Shown piece by piece: positions 23,601 through 33,761 of a stretch of DNA of 64,000 nucleotides (positions are counted from its first letter, which is position 1; every line of letters begins with the position of its first letter). The stretch covers positions 5,709,246 to 5,773,245 of the forward strand of contig CM055101.1 in NCBI GenBank assembly GCA_029204225.1, written 5' to 3'. The translations under genes were made by a program, and so were the position numbers. The notes below the pieces were generated by a model that had not been told where the DNA came from, searched no databases, and worked only from the letters and a program-made list of their open reading frames with translations. The DNA comes from Diphasiastrum complanatum. Its lineage: Eukaryota > Streptophyta > Lycopodiopsida > Lycopodiales > Lycopodiaceae.

Positions 23601-23669
23601 AGGTGAGGGGACAGTGGCGAACAGGCCAACAATAGCTTTGCTCATTGCTCTTGCACTCATCGTCGCCAT
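14116..23669 (-). CDS. tRNA-binding OB-fold protein, AIMP1/EMAPII-like, probably plastid
   Basis: Three minus-strand exons (23669-23229, 20878-20672, 14259-14116) join in phase 0 at CAG|GT donors and AG acceptors to give 263 residues. Residues 1-97 are Ser/Ala-rich with few acidic residues, as in a chloroplast transit peptide. From residue 98 ([20 protein letters not shown]) runs the tRNA-binding OB fold shared by EMAPII/AIMP1, Arc1p and the Met-tRNA synthetase C-terminus. [13 protein letters not shown] and a C-terminal [10 protein letters not shown]...NIS end follow, as in the family. Such proteins bind tRNA and assist aminoacylation. Intron 1 is 2.35 kb and intron 2 is 6.4 kb, the latter filled with transposons. 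The coding sequence shows no stop. The plastid location is inferred from composition only. Confidence 0.9.
14400..14578. repeat. Diverged tandem duplication in intron 2
   Basis: Two adjacent units of about 90 bp share GTATAC-A-AAGCA-ACTAATCTAGT, then a GAATC-AGGATT core. No coding signal is seen. Confidence 0.6.
14736..14862. repeat. Tandem duplication in intron 2
   Basis: Both units contain CAACCCTCTCCA-CCTATC followed by TTGGTTCAGGATAATCTC or its near match. The offset is about 75 bp. Confidence 0.6.
15065..15230. mobile_element. Word-type DNA element, TTTCG class, one end
   Basis: It begins CAATGTTTCGTGGACC and continues with clustered TTTTCGAAAAG, TTTTCG and TTTGAAAC words, then TTAGGG plus a T run. 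The reverse complements of 61574-61450 and 62377-62270 show the same start and order (CAATGTTTCATGGACC and so on), so these are copies of one family. Its far end was not found. The word element at 15394 follows 165 bp later. Confidence 0.6.
15394..15602. mobile_element. Word-type DNA element, GTTCC/GGAAC class
   Basis: A 209-bp element flanked by a perfect 8-bp duplication GTTCTAAT (15386-15393, 15603-15610). The inverted ends read CTTAGAAGCCCGTTCCG and CTTAGTTGCCCGTTCCG. Inside, about ten GTTCC or GGAAC pentamers sit at the two ends, many fused as GTTCCGGAAC. An A/T-only-like core of about 90 bp separates them. It has no coding capacity. The 8-bp duplication fits a hAT-like insertion. Confidence 0.8.
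15639..16057 (-). pseudogene. Gypsy integrase C-terminal domain
   Basis: The minus strand reads [17 protein letters not shown], then [19 protein letters not shown] and [21 protein letters not shown]. This is the GPY/F-type integrase C-terminus of gypsy elements. The pieces at 42717 and 44355 belong to related lineages ([18 protein letters not shown]). Confidence 0.8.
16058..16862 (+). mobile_element. LINE reverse transcriptase fragment inside the gypsy element
   Basis: Plus-strand frames give non-LTR RT landmarks in order: [11 protein letters not shown] and [22 protein letters not shown] (the catalytic Y-A-D-D box), [17 protein letters not shown], then [20 protein letters not shown] and [15 protein letters not shown]. 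Frameshifts separate the blocks. Its left limit is placed where the gypsy integrase C-terminus ends (16057) and its right limit where the gypsy core resumes. Confidence 0.75.
16859..17521 (-). pseudogene. Gypsy integrase HHCC and core remnant
   Basis: The order is [12 protein letters not shown], then [13 protein letters not shown] (HH part), [20 protein letters not shown] (CC part) and [14 protein letters not shown] (first catalytic Asp). [19 protein letters not shown] and [19 protein letters not shown] (second Asp) follow. Frames shift at 17125 and 17080. It stops where the LINE fragment begins. Confidence 0.8.
17697..17966. mobile_element. Word-type DNA element, GTCC/GGAC class
   Basis: This 270-bp insertion splits the gypsy RNase H coding stretch, so its limits can be read from the interrupted frame. 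Flanks are GTTCAGAC on the right (17967-17974) and GTTCACCAGAC on the left (17686-17696), that is, an 8-bp duplication with three extra bases in one copy. Both ends are packed with CGTCCG, CGGACG and GTCCGGAC. The core (about 17781-17860) is a T run followed by an A run. The right end inverts to CTAAGGTGGCGGACC. The left end (ATGAGGGTTTGGGCC) matches it poorly. Confidence 0.75.
17980..18330 (-). pseudogene. Gypsy RNase H remnant
   Basis: The translation shows [33 protein letters not shown] and [20 protein letters not shown], then [12 protein letters not shown], the usual gypsy RT-connection and RNase H series. The downstream block resumes at 17690 beyond the word-type element with [20 protein letters not shown]. 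Confidence 0.75.
18337..18591 (-). pseudogene. Gypsy RT N-terminal piece with in-frame 63-bp duplication
   Basis: The frame reads [14 protein letters not shown] twice, a diverged form of the F-DVF-DDLP-GLPP motif that precedes gypsy RT. Bases 18364-18408 and 18427-18471 are copies offset by 63 bp, keeping frame. The RT fingers and palm, including the Y-D-D box, are absent. Confidence 0.65.
18779..19180 (-). pseudogene. Gypsy zinc knuckle and protease remnant
   Basis: [19 protein letters not shown] is a CCHC knuckle with its His lost. The protease region reads [20 protein letters not shown], where the catalytic D-S/T-G triplet has become D-T-K. Both changes argue for a dead protein. Confidence 0.65.
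19100..20110 (-). pseudogene. Gypsy gag remnant
   Basis: Frames on the minus strand read [20 protein letters not shown] near the start, WTGLKQGN and [16 protein letters not shown] in the middle and [17 protein letters not shown] near the end, a typical gag core. A (CCTTGC)n-like hexanucleotide tract codes Gly-Gln repeats before the knuckle. Several stops are present. Confidence 0.7.
19286..19338. repeat. Hexanucleotide repeat CCTTGT/CCCTTG
   Basis: About nine units of CTTGTC or CTTGCC in tandem, inside the gypsy gag, coding Gln-Gly repeats on the minus strand. Confidence 0.85.
20607..20657. repeat. (CT)n microsatellite
   Basis: About 25 CT units, 15 bp past the exon 2 donor of the tRNA-binding gene. 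On the transcribed strand it is a (GA)n tract. Confidence 0.95.
20672..20878 (-). CDS. Exon 2 of tRNA-binding protein gene
   Basis: 69 codons from acceptor ATGCAG|GACAGA to donor CAG|GTATGA. It encodes [19 protein letters not shown] and [20 protein letters not shown], the central OB-fold part. The donor is followed within about 20 nt by a (CT)n tract (AG on the coding strand). Confidence 0.9.
20879..23228 (-). other. Intron 1 of tRNA-binding gene, no further genes seen
   Basis: I see no transposon protein or RNA gene here. A block with higher GC near 21740-22110 stands out from the AT-rich rest but has no recognisable domain in any frame. Confidence 0.5.
23229..23669 (-). CDS. Exon 1 of tRNA-binding protein gene
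   Basis: 147 codons from ATG 23669 to CAG|GTGCAT. It encodes the transit-like leader and the first OB-fold strands up to YLSLEELQ. The upstream frame stays open to 23732 but reads through GA-rich sequence (ERERERG), so I take it as 5' leader and start at MATMSARA. This exon is much richer in GC than its surroundings. Confidence 0.9.
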
Positions 23670-23760
23670 ATCTCCCTCCCTCCCTCTCTCTCTCTCCCTG
23701 TCTTCTCTCTCTCCCTTTAATTTGTACATCATGAAACTAGAACTAGGTAGGATCCAAAGG
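23670..23760 (-). promoter_or_regulatory. 5' leader of tRNA-binding gene, GA-rich
   Basis: The transcribed strand is a GAGAGA-rich leader immediately before the ATG, as is common in plant housekeeping genes. I could not place a TATA box with confidence. Confidence 0.45.
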
Positions 23761-25769
23761 CAGCCCTACAATCAAAGCCAATTTGTGGATTGAACTAAGG
23801 GCAAGTCTTGTTTGCCCATCCCCCCACATGACAATTTTGTCTTGTGTACAGCTTGTCACTAGAGGCGTGGGTGTTGTTGTGTCACAAGCACTTAGCGGGT
23901 GACAGACTAGCCACATGAGATCTTTTATTCATATATGTAAACTAGCTCGTTGGCTGTAGTTTGTTGATCGACTTTTCTTTCCTAATCACATGAATGATAA
24001 TTGGCTTTTAACTATAAAGGGCAAAAATATTTACTGTGGCACAGCCTACTCCACAAAGGTGAGACACAAAGGTGAGACAACTAGTTTTATTCGAAGGCTC
24101 ATCAATAGCATCTACCAACTACTACCAACCAACATACCTCAATAACAATTGTGCATGTGCGACTCCTCATTCTCCTACGTTCGTGTCTGTCGATTGCCTC
24201 CTTGTTCACTCCATGCACAATGAGAGTCATTTTACCTTCATGTGTCTAATACACAAAAGTGACATAGCTCAGGTCTCTAGGCTAGTCTACATGCAAAAAC
24301 AAGAATGCTCATGTGGCATGGCCATGGCTCTCTTACTTCCTTTCTTGTGTTGGCCCACCCTACGTTCACATTAATACCTGGTAAGTTTTGATGAAAATTG
24401 ACTTTGTCCCATTTAAATTCCTTTTATCTGATTGACCCATTTGAATTAATTTGTCAATGGTAGCTCAAGATGTCCTCCAATGGTGCTAGGCCCAAACAAT
24501 GAGTTTGAGTTGCCCCTACGCATGGTGACAACTCGACTTGACTAGAGGTCGGCGAGATATAATTAGCAACACATTTGTGAATTCAATCGAGATATAAACA
24601 TCGTAAATTTGTATTTTTATCACATAATAGTATTAGATCATGGACCTTGTAATTGTTAGGAAAAAATATATACAACACGCATTTTTGACTTGAACACAAT
24701 ACATCTAGTGTTTTGTATTTTACAATTAACATTTGGCTTTAGAGTTAAATTGGCCATATAGACCAAAATTGGTCGTGTAGGGTTCATGGTTGTTATTTTA
24801 GGCTATAAGACTCAAGAAAGATGAGAGAGAGTCATCTCTCATGCTTATAAATAGTTTGAAATTCATGGAGAAAGAGGTTGGGTAGCTGGGCAAATGATTG
24901 ATAAAGTCATGAAGTTGAATTTGTCGATAGGAGAAGAAGTGTCACGGGCAGCTTTTACCAAAGCTAAACTACGTCCTATTGGTGGATCTCAAGACTCAAA
25001 CAATCCCATAAAAAGTAGTAAGCAGGTTCTAAATCTTAATCTTGAATGTTTATAAGCACCATACCTTTCTTTGCTCTTGGCCTCTTTGGGCTCCAAGGCG
25101 AACGTATGGGAAATCTACCTATGATGGCTTAAAACCCTTTGAAAATCAAATCAATCACAAGATCAAAGCTCACGTTTTCTCTCTCAATCTTTCCTTTCAT
25201 AAGATAGCAACAAAGACAAAATCTAGTAAGTATGAAAATCCAATAAGCCATGAGAGATAGAGGAGAAGGAGAAGTAATGGCATTCAATGCCAAAATGGTA
25301 GACTCTTGACTTTTCTTTGATTGAACATGAGAAATGAAGTGCATTCTGTTGATCAACCATCCACATCGGGGGTGTATCCCAAACCCGGATTCAAAAAGAA
25401 AGAAATATCACAATACGAGACAATGATTTAAAGATCTACAAATTGAAGAGGCCTTGGAGGCTACAAATATTAAACTTTAATTCCACTGAAATCACCAATT
25501 GGTGGAGATCGAGTCTAGATCCATTACACAACTCACATTAAAACTCATATGTTAATACTCAATTACATCAGAGGGAGGAATCTTTCTAGATGACTGAACT
25601 AGAAATTTTTTAAAATAGAATTGATTGCAACATGAGCCATTATATTGTGCTGGATTTGGGAAATCTAATGAAATTCTCAATATTGGAACAGCTTGGGAAA
25701 GTGAACAACGTAGTATCACCCTGCCAATCAAGCATAAATTTTCTAATGAAAATATGGTAGTTATTGATA
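23761..25769. other. Intergenic, nothing recognised
   Basis: AT-rich sequence between the two divergent host genes. Short frames such as 24072-24374 show no known domain. It must contain the upstream control region of the tRNA-binding gene. Confidence 0.4.
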
Positions 25770-26090
25770 GTGATTCTTGAGTCAATCTTATTTCCACCAA
25801 GCTATATGAATAATGGAGTCTGCCAAAGTTGAAAGCTACAAACTTTAATCAAATTAGCAGATCAATCAAGTGTGAGACCTAGAGGAGTCGTTGAAGATAT
25901 ACTAGTAAAGGTAGCATGCACGTAGTTTGTTATTGTGTTTGTCATAATGGATCTTCTTGATGCACCATCATTTTATCAAATATTATTGGGCCATCCATGG
26001 TTATGAGTTGCACAAGTGATCCATCGTTGGGGAACGGGCGAAATCGCTTTTGAGAATCATGAAAGAGCAGTATACATGCGATTGTGTAGG
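25770..26090 (+). pseudogene. Gypsy protease relic
   Basis: Broken plus-strand frames read VNLISTKLYE, LADQSSVRPRGVVEDILVKV and MDLLDAPSFYQILLGHPWL. These are the same landmarks as the protease at 1027-1398. The surrounding gag and RT are not recognisable. Confidence 0.6.
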
Positions 26091-26499
26091 GCAAAATCTT
26101 TTCAATTTTTCTAATTTTGAAAGGTAACCTTCTAATATACATGTCATAAGTGGATCCAATCACTTGGACAATGAAACTGGTATCCACAAAAGCTGATGAT
26201 GATTCTTCCACCACAAATCATACTATTGATTGTAAAAACAAAGTGCTAAGAGTTCATTATGTTTGCAAACAAACAATGTGAATTGGAATGAAACTTTGGC
26301 AATTGTTGATTGCATGACAAACTATATGTGTCGACATGATGAAGAATCAAAAGTGAGTATCTCACCTCTTGATGAGCGCACCCTGGATAAGCCCATCACC
26401 CACCAAAGGCCCTATGAGAGATCGTTTCAAAAATTGTCAAACCAACTAAGCTTTGACAAAGAAACAAGAAAAACAACGTTATATAAAGTCATTCATAGC

Positions 26500-26857
26500 A
26501 TTTAAAATGAACTCTCCCCCTCCATCTGTGCATAGGGCTTCGATCTTCCTTCATGTCTGATTTTTATATAGACGTTTGAATTGTTGAAAACAAATACATG
26601 CTTTTGATTTGTTCTTGATGAACATGACAGTGGTTTGTCGTCGACAAATATCATTGATAAAATGTAATGAAATACATCGATCCTTCACATGATGGGGTTT
26701 GCATCAGGCCACAGAGATCACAATGAATTAGATCCAAAATGCCTTTAGCTCTATGAGCTTGGCCTTTAGGAAAATATTGTCCTTGTATTCTTGCCAAGAA
26801 TACAAGTCTCACAAGTCTATTTCTGTGATAACCTTTAGATGAAGAAGTTGCTGGCAC
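26500..26857 (-). pseudogene. Copia integrase relic
   Basis: Minus-strand frame: RLVRLVFLARIQGQYFPKGQ (HHCC side), then GILDLIHCDLCGLMQTPS (first Asp region), then SMYFITF. Further left are DICRRQTTVMFIKNKSKA-like and ALCTDGGGEF (second Asp) pieces. Frames are broken. Confidence 0.65.
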
Positions 26858-26867
26858 TCAGCAGCGA

Positions 26868-27085
26868 CAAGTCCAAGGAATGGATCATCAATCGACACCA
26901 CCTCCTCCAAGAAGATCGAGCCGAGTGCGCACACAACCCATGAGGTATATTCCTAAATTTGTCTGTCTTTAAATGTAGGAACTAACTATTGTCGAAGAGG
27001 CCTCCGATCTTTGGAGATAAGCGATGGACAGAGAGTATTCCTCTCTGATCAAGAACCAAACATGGTCAATAGTCGAAGCTCCTGC
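26868..27085 (+). pseudogene. Copia integrase-RT junction relic
   Basis: The plus strand reads PPPRRSSRVRTQPMRYIP, then EEASDLW and AMDREYSSLIKNQTWSIVE, the stretch leading into copia RT. It abuts the minus-strand integrase relic head to head, so two fragments were joined in inverted orientation. Confidence 0.65.
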
Positions 27086-27091
27086 AGTATA

Positions 27092-27607
27092 TATACAATG
27101 ATATGTGGAATATTCATATGGTGCTTCCTTTGGATGGATTCATCCTCATACAAAACCTTAAATGTCCCAAAGTAAATGTACTATGGAACATGCCGGTAGG
27201 GTCCATTTTGCCCACCGGTGAGGGATTTGCTAGAAAATTCACACAAGCCCAATAGGGTGAACTAAAACAACATGGCCAATTACATATCTCTTGATACATG
27301 AAGAAATTTCTATATCAAAATTCTTTTGGAAGTACGTGGCTTTTGATCTTGTAATTTATGAAATGTCTTTTCCACCTCAATACAAGTTCAAGCCATTATA
27401 GTTCTTGGGACAATTTTCATGTAAACACCTTACACATGAATGACATAATGGCTTATTGGATCCCAATTCTACAATCCACCAAGCTTTCCATATAATTCTA
27501 GAATTTTCTTACTTGTTGGAAATTGCATTCCTTAGAAAGTAATGTGATGTCATGATGACATCAACTGAGTAATCATGCCATTGAATCTCTTTATGACATT
27601 GGAAACC
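27092..27607. repeat. Direct repeat, copy 1
   Basis: About 515 bp, repeated at 27841-28285 and continued at 34449-34507 after the young copia insertion. Both copies contain CATGCCGGTAGGGTCC and the palindrome GATGTCATGATGACATC. Copy 2 lacks a few bases. No protein is recognised; it may be an LTR pair of an unknown element. Confidence 0.8.
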
Positions 27608-27840
27608 ACTATTATTTTGATCATTGATGTGTGCTTATATATAATTCTTTTTGATGGTCTTGAACTATTTCTTAGGTGTTTCAATGTTGTAAAGAATTGA
27701 TAGACATAATTTTAGACGAGCTCAATATATATATGGAAGCAGTCAAAATTGCTCTAATGGAGCATGCCAGATAGAGCACATTCTGCATAGTTCGACAAAT
27801 GACCATAAATTTCAGCTTGTCCTACTCACATTTTCATAAA

Positions 27841-28285
27841 GTATATATATACAATGATATGTAGAATATTCATATGGGGCCTCCTTTAGATGGATTCATC
27901 CTCGTACAAAACCTTAAATATACTACAGAACATGCCGGTAGGGTCCATTTTGCCCACTGGTGAGGGATCTGCTAGAAAATTCACACAAGCCCAATAGGGT
28001 GAACTGAAACAACATGGCCAATTACATATCTCTTGATACATGAAGAAATTTCTGTATCAAAATTCTTTTGGAAGTACGTGGCTTTTGATCTTGTAATTTA
28101 TGAAATGACTTTTCCACCTCAATACAAATTCAAGCCATTATAGTTCTTAGGACATTTTTCATGTAAACCCCTCACACATGAATGACGTAATGGGTGAGTG
28201 GATCCCAATGCTACAATCCACCAAGCTTTCCATGTAACTCTAGAATTTTGTTACTTGTTGGAAATTGCATTCCTTAGAAAGTAAT
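27841..28285. repeat. Direct repeat, copy 2 (split by copia)
   Basis: Matches copy 1 from TATATACAATGATATG onward and is interrupted at GTAAT by the copia at 28286-34443. The remaining 59 bp resume at 34449. Reading copy 1 across the site confirms the insertion point. Confidence 0.8.
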
Positions 28286-28967
28286 TGTTAAAAATTCACA
28301 ATTCTAGCTTGACTAGTTTTGGTCATATGACTTGTAAATAGTTAGATGGTCATGATGTGGCTTGTCACACGTGCCAAATAGCATAGGATTCCATTCATAA
28401 GGATGTTCTCAAGTAGACCTAAGTGTTAGAACCTTTGGAATGAGTCCAAATTATGCTTAGATACAAGGGAGAAAAAATAGGAGCTATTTTTGGTAATTTT
28501 TGCATTGTTGAGGGATCTCCAAGATTCCAACCCTAACTTGGTAGGGATGAAAGATCCACCAAAATTAGCATTAGGGATAGGTTTAGGGCTACTCATACCT
28601 GCCCAAAACCGTGATGGATCATGTATATATAGGTGATGATATCTCACCAAAATCAATCAAGCAATTTCATGATTTTTCTCTCATAATGGTGCAATTGCTC
28701 TCTATGTTCATAATTGTTTGAGTACTTGTGATTACTAATGATTATAGGATTGAATGTAGGTCTGGTGTACAGTACTCAGACTGTGGGAGGCCATACTTTC
28801 ACACGTGTGAAGCCTTCTTCAAGGATTTGGGCCATTTAGTGAGGTTCAAGCATAGATTTTTGATGGATTTTGATGGTTCAACTTGTGCTAATCTTATGAA
28901 ATCATAATCTATTGTTTCCCTCATCATTTCAAGTGTTTTAGGATCCTTATTTGCTGTAATTTTTACA
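28286..28967 (+). repeat. 5' LTR of the copia element
   Basis: TG...CA ends. It contains a TGTATATATAGG box near 28621 that is probably the element promoter, and a CACACGTGTG palindrome near 28800 that contains a CACGTG core. Confidence 0.95.
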
Positions 28968-28979
28968 TGGTATCAGAGC
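28968..28979 (+). other. Primer-binding site, initiator Met tRNA
   Basis: TGGTATCAGAGC directly follows the LTR. It is complementary to the 3' end of initiator-Met tRNA and is the usual primer site of plant copia elements. Confidence 0.95.
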
Positions 28980-29778
28980 CTAAAGGCTGAAATGAGCTAA
29001 ATCCTTGGTTTTCATTCAATTTGATCACAATTTTTGATCTAAATCTTGTGTAGATTGGATCTTAGCATCTAGTATTGATTCTAGAACTCAAAGCGAGTCA
29101 AATACATTGGAGATTGGTGTTGTGTGACTTCATTTGCAGGTGTTTAGGTGTCTAAAACCAGAGGCAAAGTTGAATTCAATTCACATTACCAAGATAGCAA
29201 GTTTTGCTTGCTCCAAGCATTGATTTCTAAGCGAGTTTTGGAGGTAATTTCATAGAGGAGGCTTTCTAGAATTCAAGGAGAGGGAAGATCAGAGTTTTGG
29301 GGACTCTTCAAGGCTGTTCTAAGGTGTAGTAGGCACCTCCTAAAGTGATTTAGGTTCAGTCCAACCATTGCTTGACTTATGCACCAAATTAGATCAATTT
29401 TTCATCATTTTTGATCATTTTTTGCTTGTGATTGGATAGTAGATTGTGTTGCATCCTCATTAAGTTCCATTTAGATCTTTTACAAGTGATTTTGGAAGTA
29501 TATTAGGTTGCTGAAATTTACTCTTGATCAGATCATTTGGAAGCTTTAATGTTCTTTATAGAAAGAGGGGCAATTCTACTAGTATTGTCTACTTCAATCA
29601 AGCAAGTGCATTGTTTCTAGTATTCTATGATTTGATTTTGTTAGAGATCATTCTTAGATCTTTATAGGAAGTCTATTACTGATCTTTTCAGGTCCCTAAG
29701 AAGTGGGATAAGGTAGACCTTCAATCAAATCAATAGAAGTAACCTTCATTTGTGTCAAGTCCTTGATTAGGAGACTAG

Positions 29779-31044
29779 ATGGCATCTATAAATGCATATC
29801 TTTTGGATACTAATGAAAGGCTCAACAAAACTAACTATTCCATATGGAAAGTTAGAATGGAATCTATCATGATCATGCAAGATCTGATGGAAATTGTAAA
29901 TGGTAAGGAGGGTGAACCTATTCATCCTCAAGAAAAAGCCAAATACATCAAGAGGTGCAATGTTGCACTACATTGCATAAAAATGAATGTTGCAAATGAA
30001 CTCTTAAGAGAGGTAGGAGATTGCACTTCAGCTCAAGATGCTTGGGAGACTTTGCAAAAGGTCTATGAATCCAAGAACCAAACTAGAATGTTAGCTTTGA
30101 AGAATCAAATCTATAGAAGCTATCAAAAGAAAGGAGAGAGTGCACATACTTTTGTCCTAAGAGTAAAGGAATTGAACAAAGAGCTAGCCTTTATAGGTGA
30201 CCCTATCAAGGATGAAGAGCTTGTTCAACTCATATTGAATGGACTAAGCTTTGAATTTGACAATTTGGTTCAGGGATATGCAATTATGGGTAAGCTACCC
30301 ATACTTGAAGAACTCCAAGGCACACTCATGGCCGAGGAATCAAGAAGGAGCCAAATGCAAGAGAGGATGGATAGGCTTTCCATCCAAGGTGGAGATGACC
30401 AAGCTCTCTTCACCAAAGGCAAAGGCAAGTCCAAAGGCAAAGGATCAACATTCAAGAAGTCTACAAAGCTTGAGGATCAAGAAGGACCCCCAAAGGCATC
30501 TCCATCAACCACCAAAGTCAAGAAGGACAAATCAAAGGTGAAGTGCTACTATTGTAGCAAGATGGGACATTATGCCTCGGAATGCTTCAAGAGGAAGCAA
30601 GATCAAAGCCAAGCCAACATGAGCAAAGAGGAGGAGGAGGAGAGTTCACATGAGGACTCTCTCATGATGTCCATATTTTCTTCAACAAGCTTCAAAGGAG
30701 AAGATCCTTGGTGGATTGACTCGGGTGCTAGTTCACACATGACTAGTAAAAGGGAGTTTTTCTCTTCTCTCTTATCTTATGATGGACCTATAAAGTCTAT
30801 CTATACAGCAAATGATGAAGCTTGTAAGATTGAAGGAGTTGGTAGCATTCCTCTTTGCTTAGGATCTTCCAAAAAGATCAACATAGAAGGTGTTTTGTAC
30901 ATTCCTACAATAACAAAGAATCTACTAAGTGTTGGCCAAATGGTAGACAATGGTTTCAATGTTGACTTTGCTTCAAATGAATGTTTCATCAAGAATAAGG
31001 GTAAGATAGTGGCTAAGGGCACTAGACTTGGGCAAACTTTATAA
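29779..31044 (+). CDS. Copia gag and protease
   Basis: 421 codons from ATG 29779. The N-terminal gag has the copia substrate-like LNKTNYSIWKVRMESIM, followed by the UBN2-type helices (AWETLQKVYESKNQ, LVQLILNGLSFEFD). A Lys-rich linker leads to a perfect CCHC knuckle CYYCSKMGHYASEC (about residue 256). The protease has WWIDSGASSHMT with the catalytic D-S-G intact, then the [17 protein letters not shown] segment. The frame is lost by a one-base shift near 31030, just where GAG-pre-integrase should begin, so the downstream polyprotein would not be made from this copy. Confidence 0.9.
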   Translation: MASINAYLLDTNERLNKTNYSIWKVRMESIMIMQDLMEIVNGKEGEPIHPQEKAKYIKRCNVALHCIKMNVANELLREVGDCTSAQDAWETLQKVYESKNQTRMLALKNQIYRSYQKKGESAHTFVLRVKELNKELAFIGDPIKDEELVQLILNGLSFEFDNLVQGYAIMGKLPILEELQGTLMAEESRRSQMQERMDRLSIQGGDDQALFTKGKGKSKGKGSTFKKSTKLEDQEGPPKASPSTTKVKKDKSKVKCYYCSKMGHYASECFKRKQDQSQANMSKEEEEESSHEDSLMMSIFSSTSFKGEDPWWIDSGASSHMTSKREFFSSLLSYDGPIKSIYTANDEACKIEGVGSIPLCLGSSKKINIEGVLYIPTITKNLLSVGQMVDNGFNVDFASNECFIKNKGKIVAKGTRLGQTL

Positions 31045-33747
31045 GCTGGATGCATTTGTGGATACTAATGTTGTCATGTTGGCCGAGAAGAGCAAGATAT
31101 CTACCTTTACTTTATGGCACAAAAGACTTGGACATGTCAACTCGGGTTCCATGGAGGCTATGATCAAGGAGGAGTATGCTTTAGGCCTACCAAGGTCTAT
31201 TGGGAAGGAAGACAAAGTTTTGTGAAGCTTGTGCCTTATCCAAGGCACATAAGAAGGTGTTTCCTAACTCCATCACAAAGTCATCTCATCCTCTTGAACT
31301 CATACACTCGGATGTGCACATTGCTAGCACCAAATCTAATGGAGGTTCATCCATATTTTTAACCTTCATTGATGACTACTCAAGATATTGTTGGGTATTC
31401 TTACTTTCCTTCAAGTCTCAAGTATTTGATACTTTTGTAAAGTTCAAGTTGTTTGTGGAAAAGCATCATAATCATAGCATCAAGATTCTTAGAAGTGACA
31501 ATGGTGGAGAATTCATCTCCAATGAGTTCAAGGCCTTTTGTGAGGAGGAAGGGATCAAGAAAGAGACTTCTTGTCCTTACACTCCTCAACAAAATGGAGT
31601 TGCTGAAAGAAGGAATAGAACATTATGTGAATGTTCTAAGGCTTTAAGATTAGATGCTTGTTTGCCCAAATCCTTTTGGGGTGAGTCTCTTGTATGTGCA
31701 AACTACTTGATGAATAGGGTGTCTTGCAAAGCAATTGAAGGCAAAACTCCTTATGAGATGTTGTATGGAAAGAAACCCAATCTTAATCACTTGAAAGTTT
31801 TTGGGTGTATATGTTATGTGCATGTGCCATTGGAAACAAGAACCAAGGAGGATCCATCTTCCACAAGAGGGATCATGCTTGGATATACAAGCTCAAGCAA
31901 GGGCTACAAAGTCTATCTCCCATCCTTGAACAAATTTGTTGTTTCAAGGGATGTCATCTTTGATGAACATCATATGCATATGCTTGAAGAAGGCTCAAGT
32001 GCTCCAACAATCAAGAAGAAGATGGCCGAGGAGCAAGATCTTGGTTTTGAGGAGGAGCTCATGGAGGAGCAAGCACCAAACCCACCTATCACACCAAGGA
32101 GATCTTCAAGGGCAAAAGTGGAGCCATCAAGGCTCACATATCAAGACAAAGGACAGCAAGTTGAGGGTATCTCATCCACTTCTTATGCTTTATCTAGTTT
32201 TGAAGAACCGTCTAATGTTGAAGATGCATTGAACTCCAAAGAATGGTATAAAGCTATGTTGGATGAGTATGATGCCTTGATTGAGAATGAAACTTGGTTG
32301 CTTGTTGAGAGACCTCAAAGGAATGTAATAGGATGCAAGTGGGTCTTCAAGCTTAATTTGAATGCAAATGGGAGTGTTAACAAACATAAAGCAAGATTAG
32401 TTGCAAAAGGTTATGCTCAAGAGAGAGGGATAGACTATGAGGAAACTTTTGCACCCATGGCCAAGATGGTCACAATAAGACTAATCATTGCACTTGCATC
32501 ACATTTTGGATGGATTCTATGTCAAATGGATGTCTCTAATGCTTTCTTGAATGGTTTTTTGGAAGAGGATATCTATATGGAGCAGCCACAAGGGTTCATC
32601 AAGCATGGAATGGAGAACAAAGTATGCCATCTCCAAAGAAGCATCTATGGCTTGAAGCAAGCCTCGAGATCTTGGAATTCAAGACTACATTGCTATCTTA
32701 TTTCACTTTCTTTTGTTCAAAGTGAATATGATCCCACTCTTTACATTAAGTTTGATGATGTTGGTATTGTACTTTTACTCATTTATGTAGATGACATCAT
32801 CATTAGTGGAAATAGTGTTGATGGTATTGAAAAAATCAAGATAGATCTATCCTTAGAGTTCAAGATGGTAGATCTAGGGTGTCTTCACTTCATCTTAGGC
32901 ATAGAAGTACTTAGAGGGTCTGATTTTATCTTTATAAGTCAAGTAAACTATGCTCAAAGTCTTTTGAAGAAGTTTAAGATGGAAGTATGCAAAAGTGTTG
33001 ACACACCAATGGAACAAGATGTAAAAGTGCCAAATGAAGATGAAGAAGATCCTTCATGGACATCACTTTGTTTAGGCAACTTATAGGTTCCTTAATGTGA
33101 ATCACTATAACTAGACCAGATCTTAGCTTTAGTGTATGTAGGTTGAGCCAATCCATGCAAAAGCCATTGAATATCCATTGGAAAAAGGCTAAGAGGATTC
33201 TGAGATACATCTCGCGTACATTGGATTTTGGGATTCTATATAGAGGAGATGTGATTAACCTTCATGCATTTAGTGATTCAGATTTTGCAGGGGACAAGAG
33301 GGATAGGAAATCAACAAGTGCCTATTCAACTTTCATAGGAGAAGGTGTGGTTTCATGGCTTTCAAAAAAGCAAGAAACTATATCTCTATCTTCAACCGAG
33401 GCCGAGTACAAAGCTTTGACAACCACTACAAAGGAGGTACTTTGGATCAAGAGATTATTGGTGGAACTAAAGATCATGGATTCAGAGGAGGCACCAATCA
33501 TCTACAATGACAATATATCAGCCCAACACCTTGCATCTAACCCAATCTTCCATGCAAGATCTAAGCACATTGAGATATGCCATCACTTTGTGAGAGAAAT
33601 GGTGCAAGCCAAGGAGATTGCTTTGGAGCATGTTCAAGCAATGAATGTGTAGCTGATCTACTTACTAAACCACTTCAAAAGACACCTTTTATGAAGTTCA
33701 GATCATCACTTGGAGTGATTAGTAAAGCAATGATTGAACCAAGCTAG
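31045..33747 (+). pseudogene. Copia integrase, RT and RNase H, frameshifted
   Basis: The GAG-pre-integrase block FTLWHKRLGHVNSGSMEAM (31100 on) is followed, after a shift near 31195, by one 628-codon frame. It has the integrase HHCC tail FCEACALSKAHKK and the catalytic core ([30 protein letters not shown]). The RT follows ([30 protein letters not shown], catalytic YVDDIIISGN). After a shift near 33062 and a TGA at about 33096 comes RNase H (SDSDFAGDKRDRKSTSAY, SSTEAEYKAL, KHIEICHHFV). A last shift near 33645 restores ADLLTKPLQKTPF and the stop at 33745. The order is exactly that of Ty1/copia. Confidence 0.9.
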
Positions 33748-33761
33748 ATAGTGAGGAGGAG

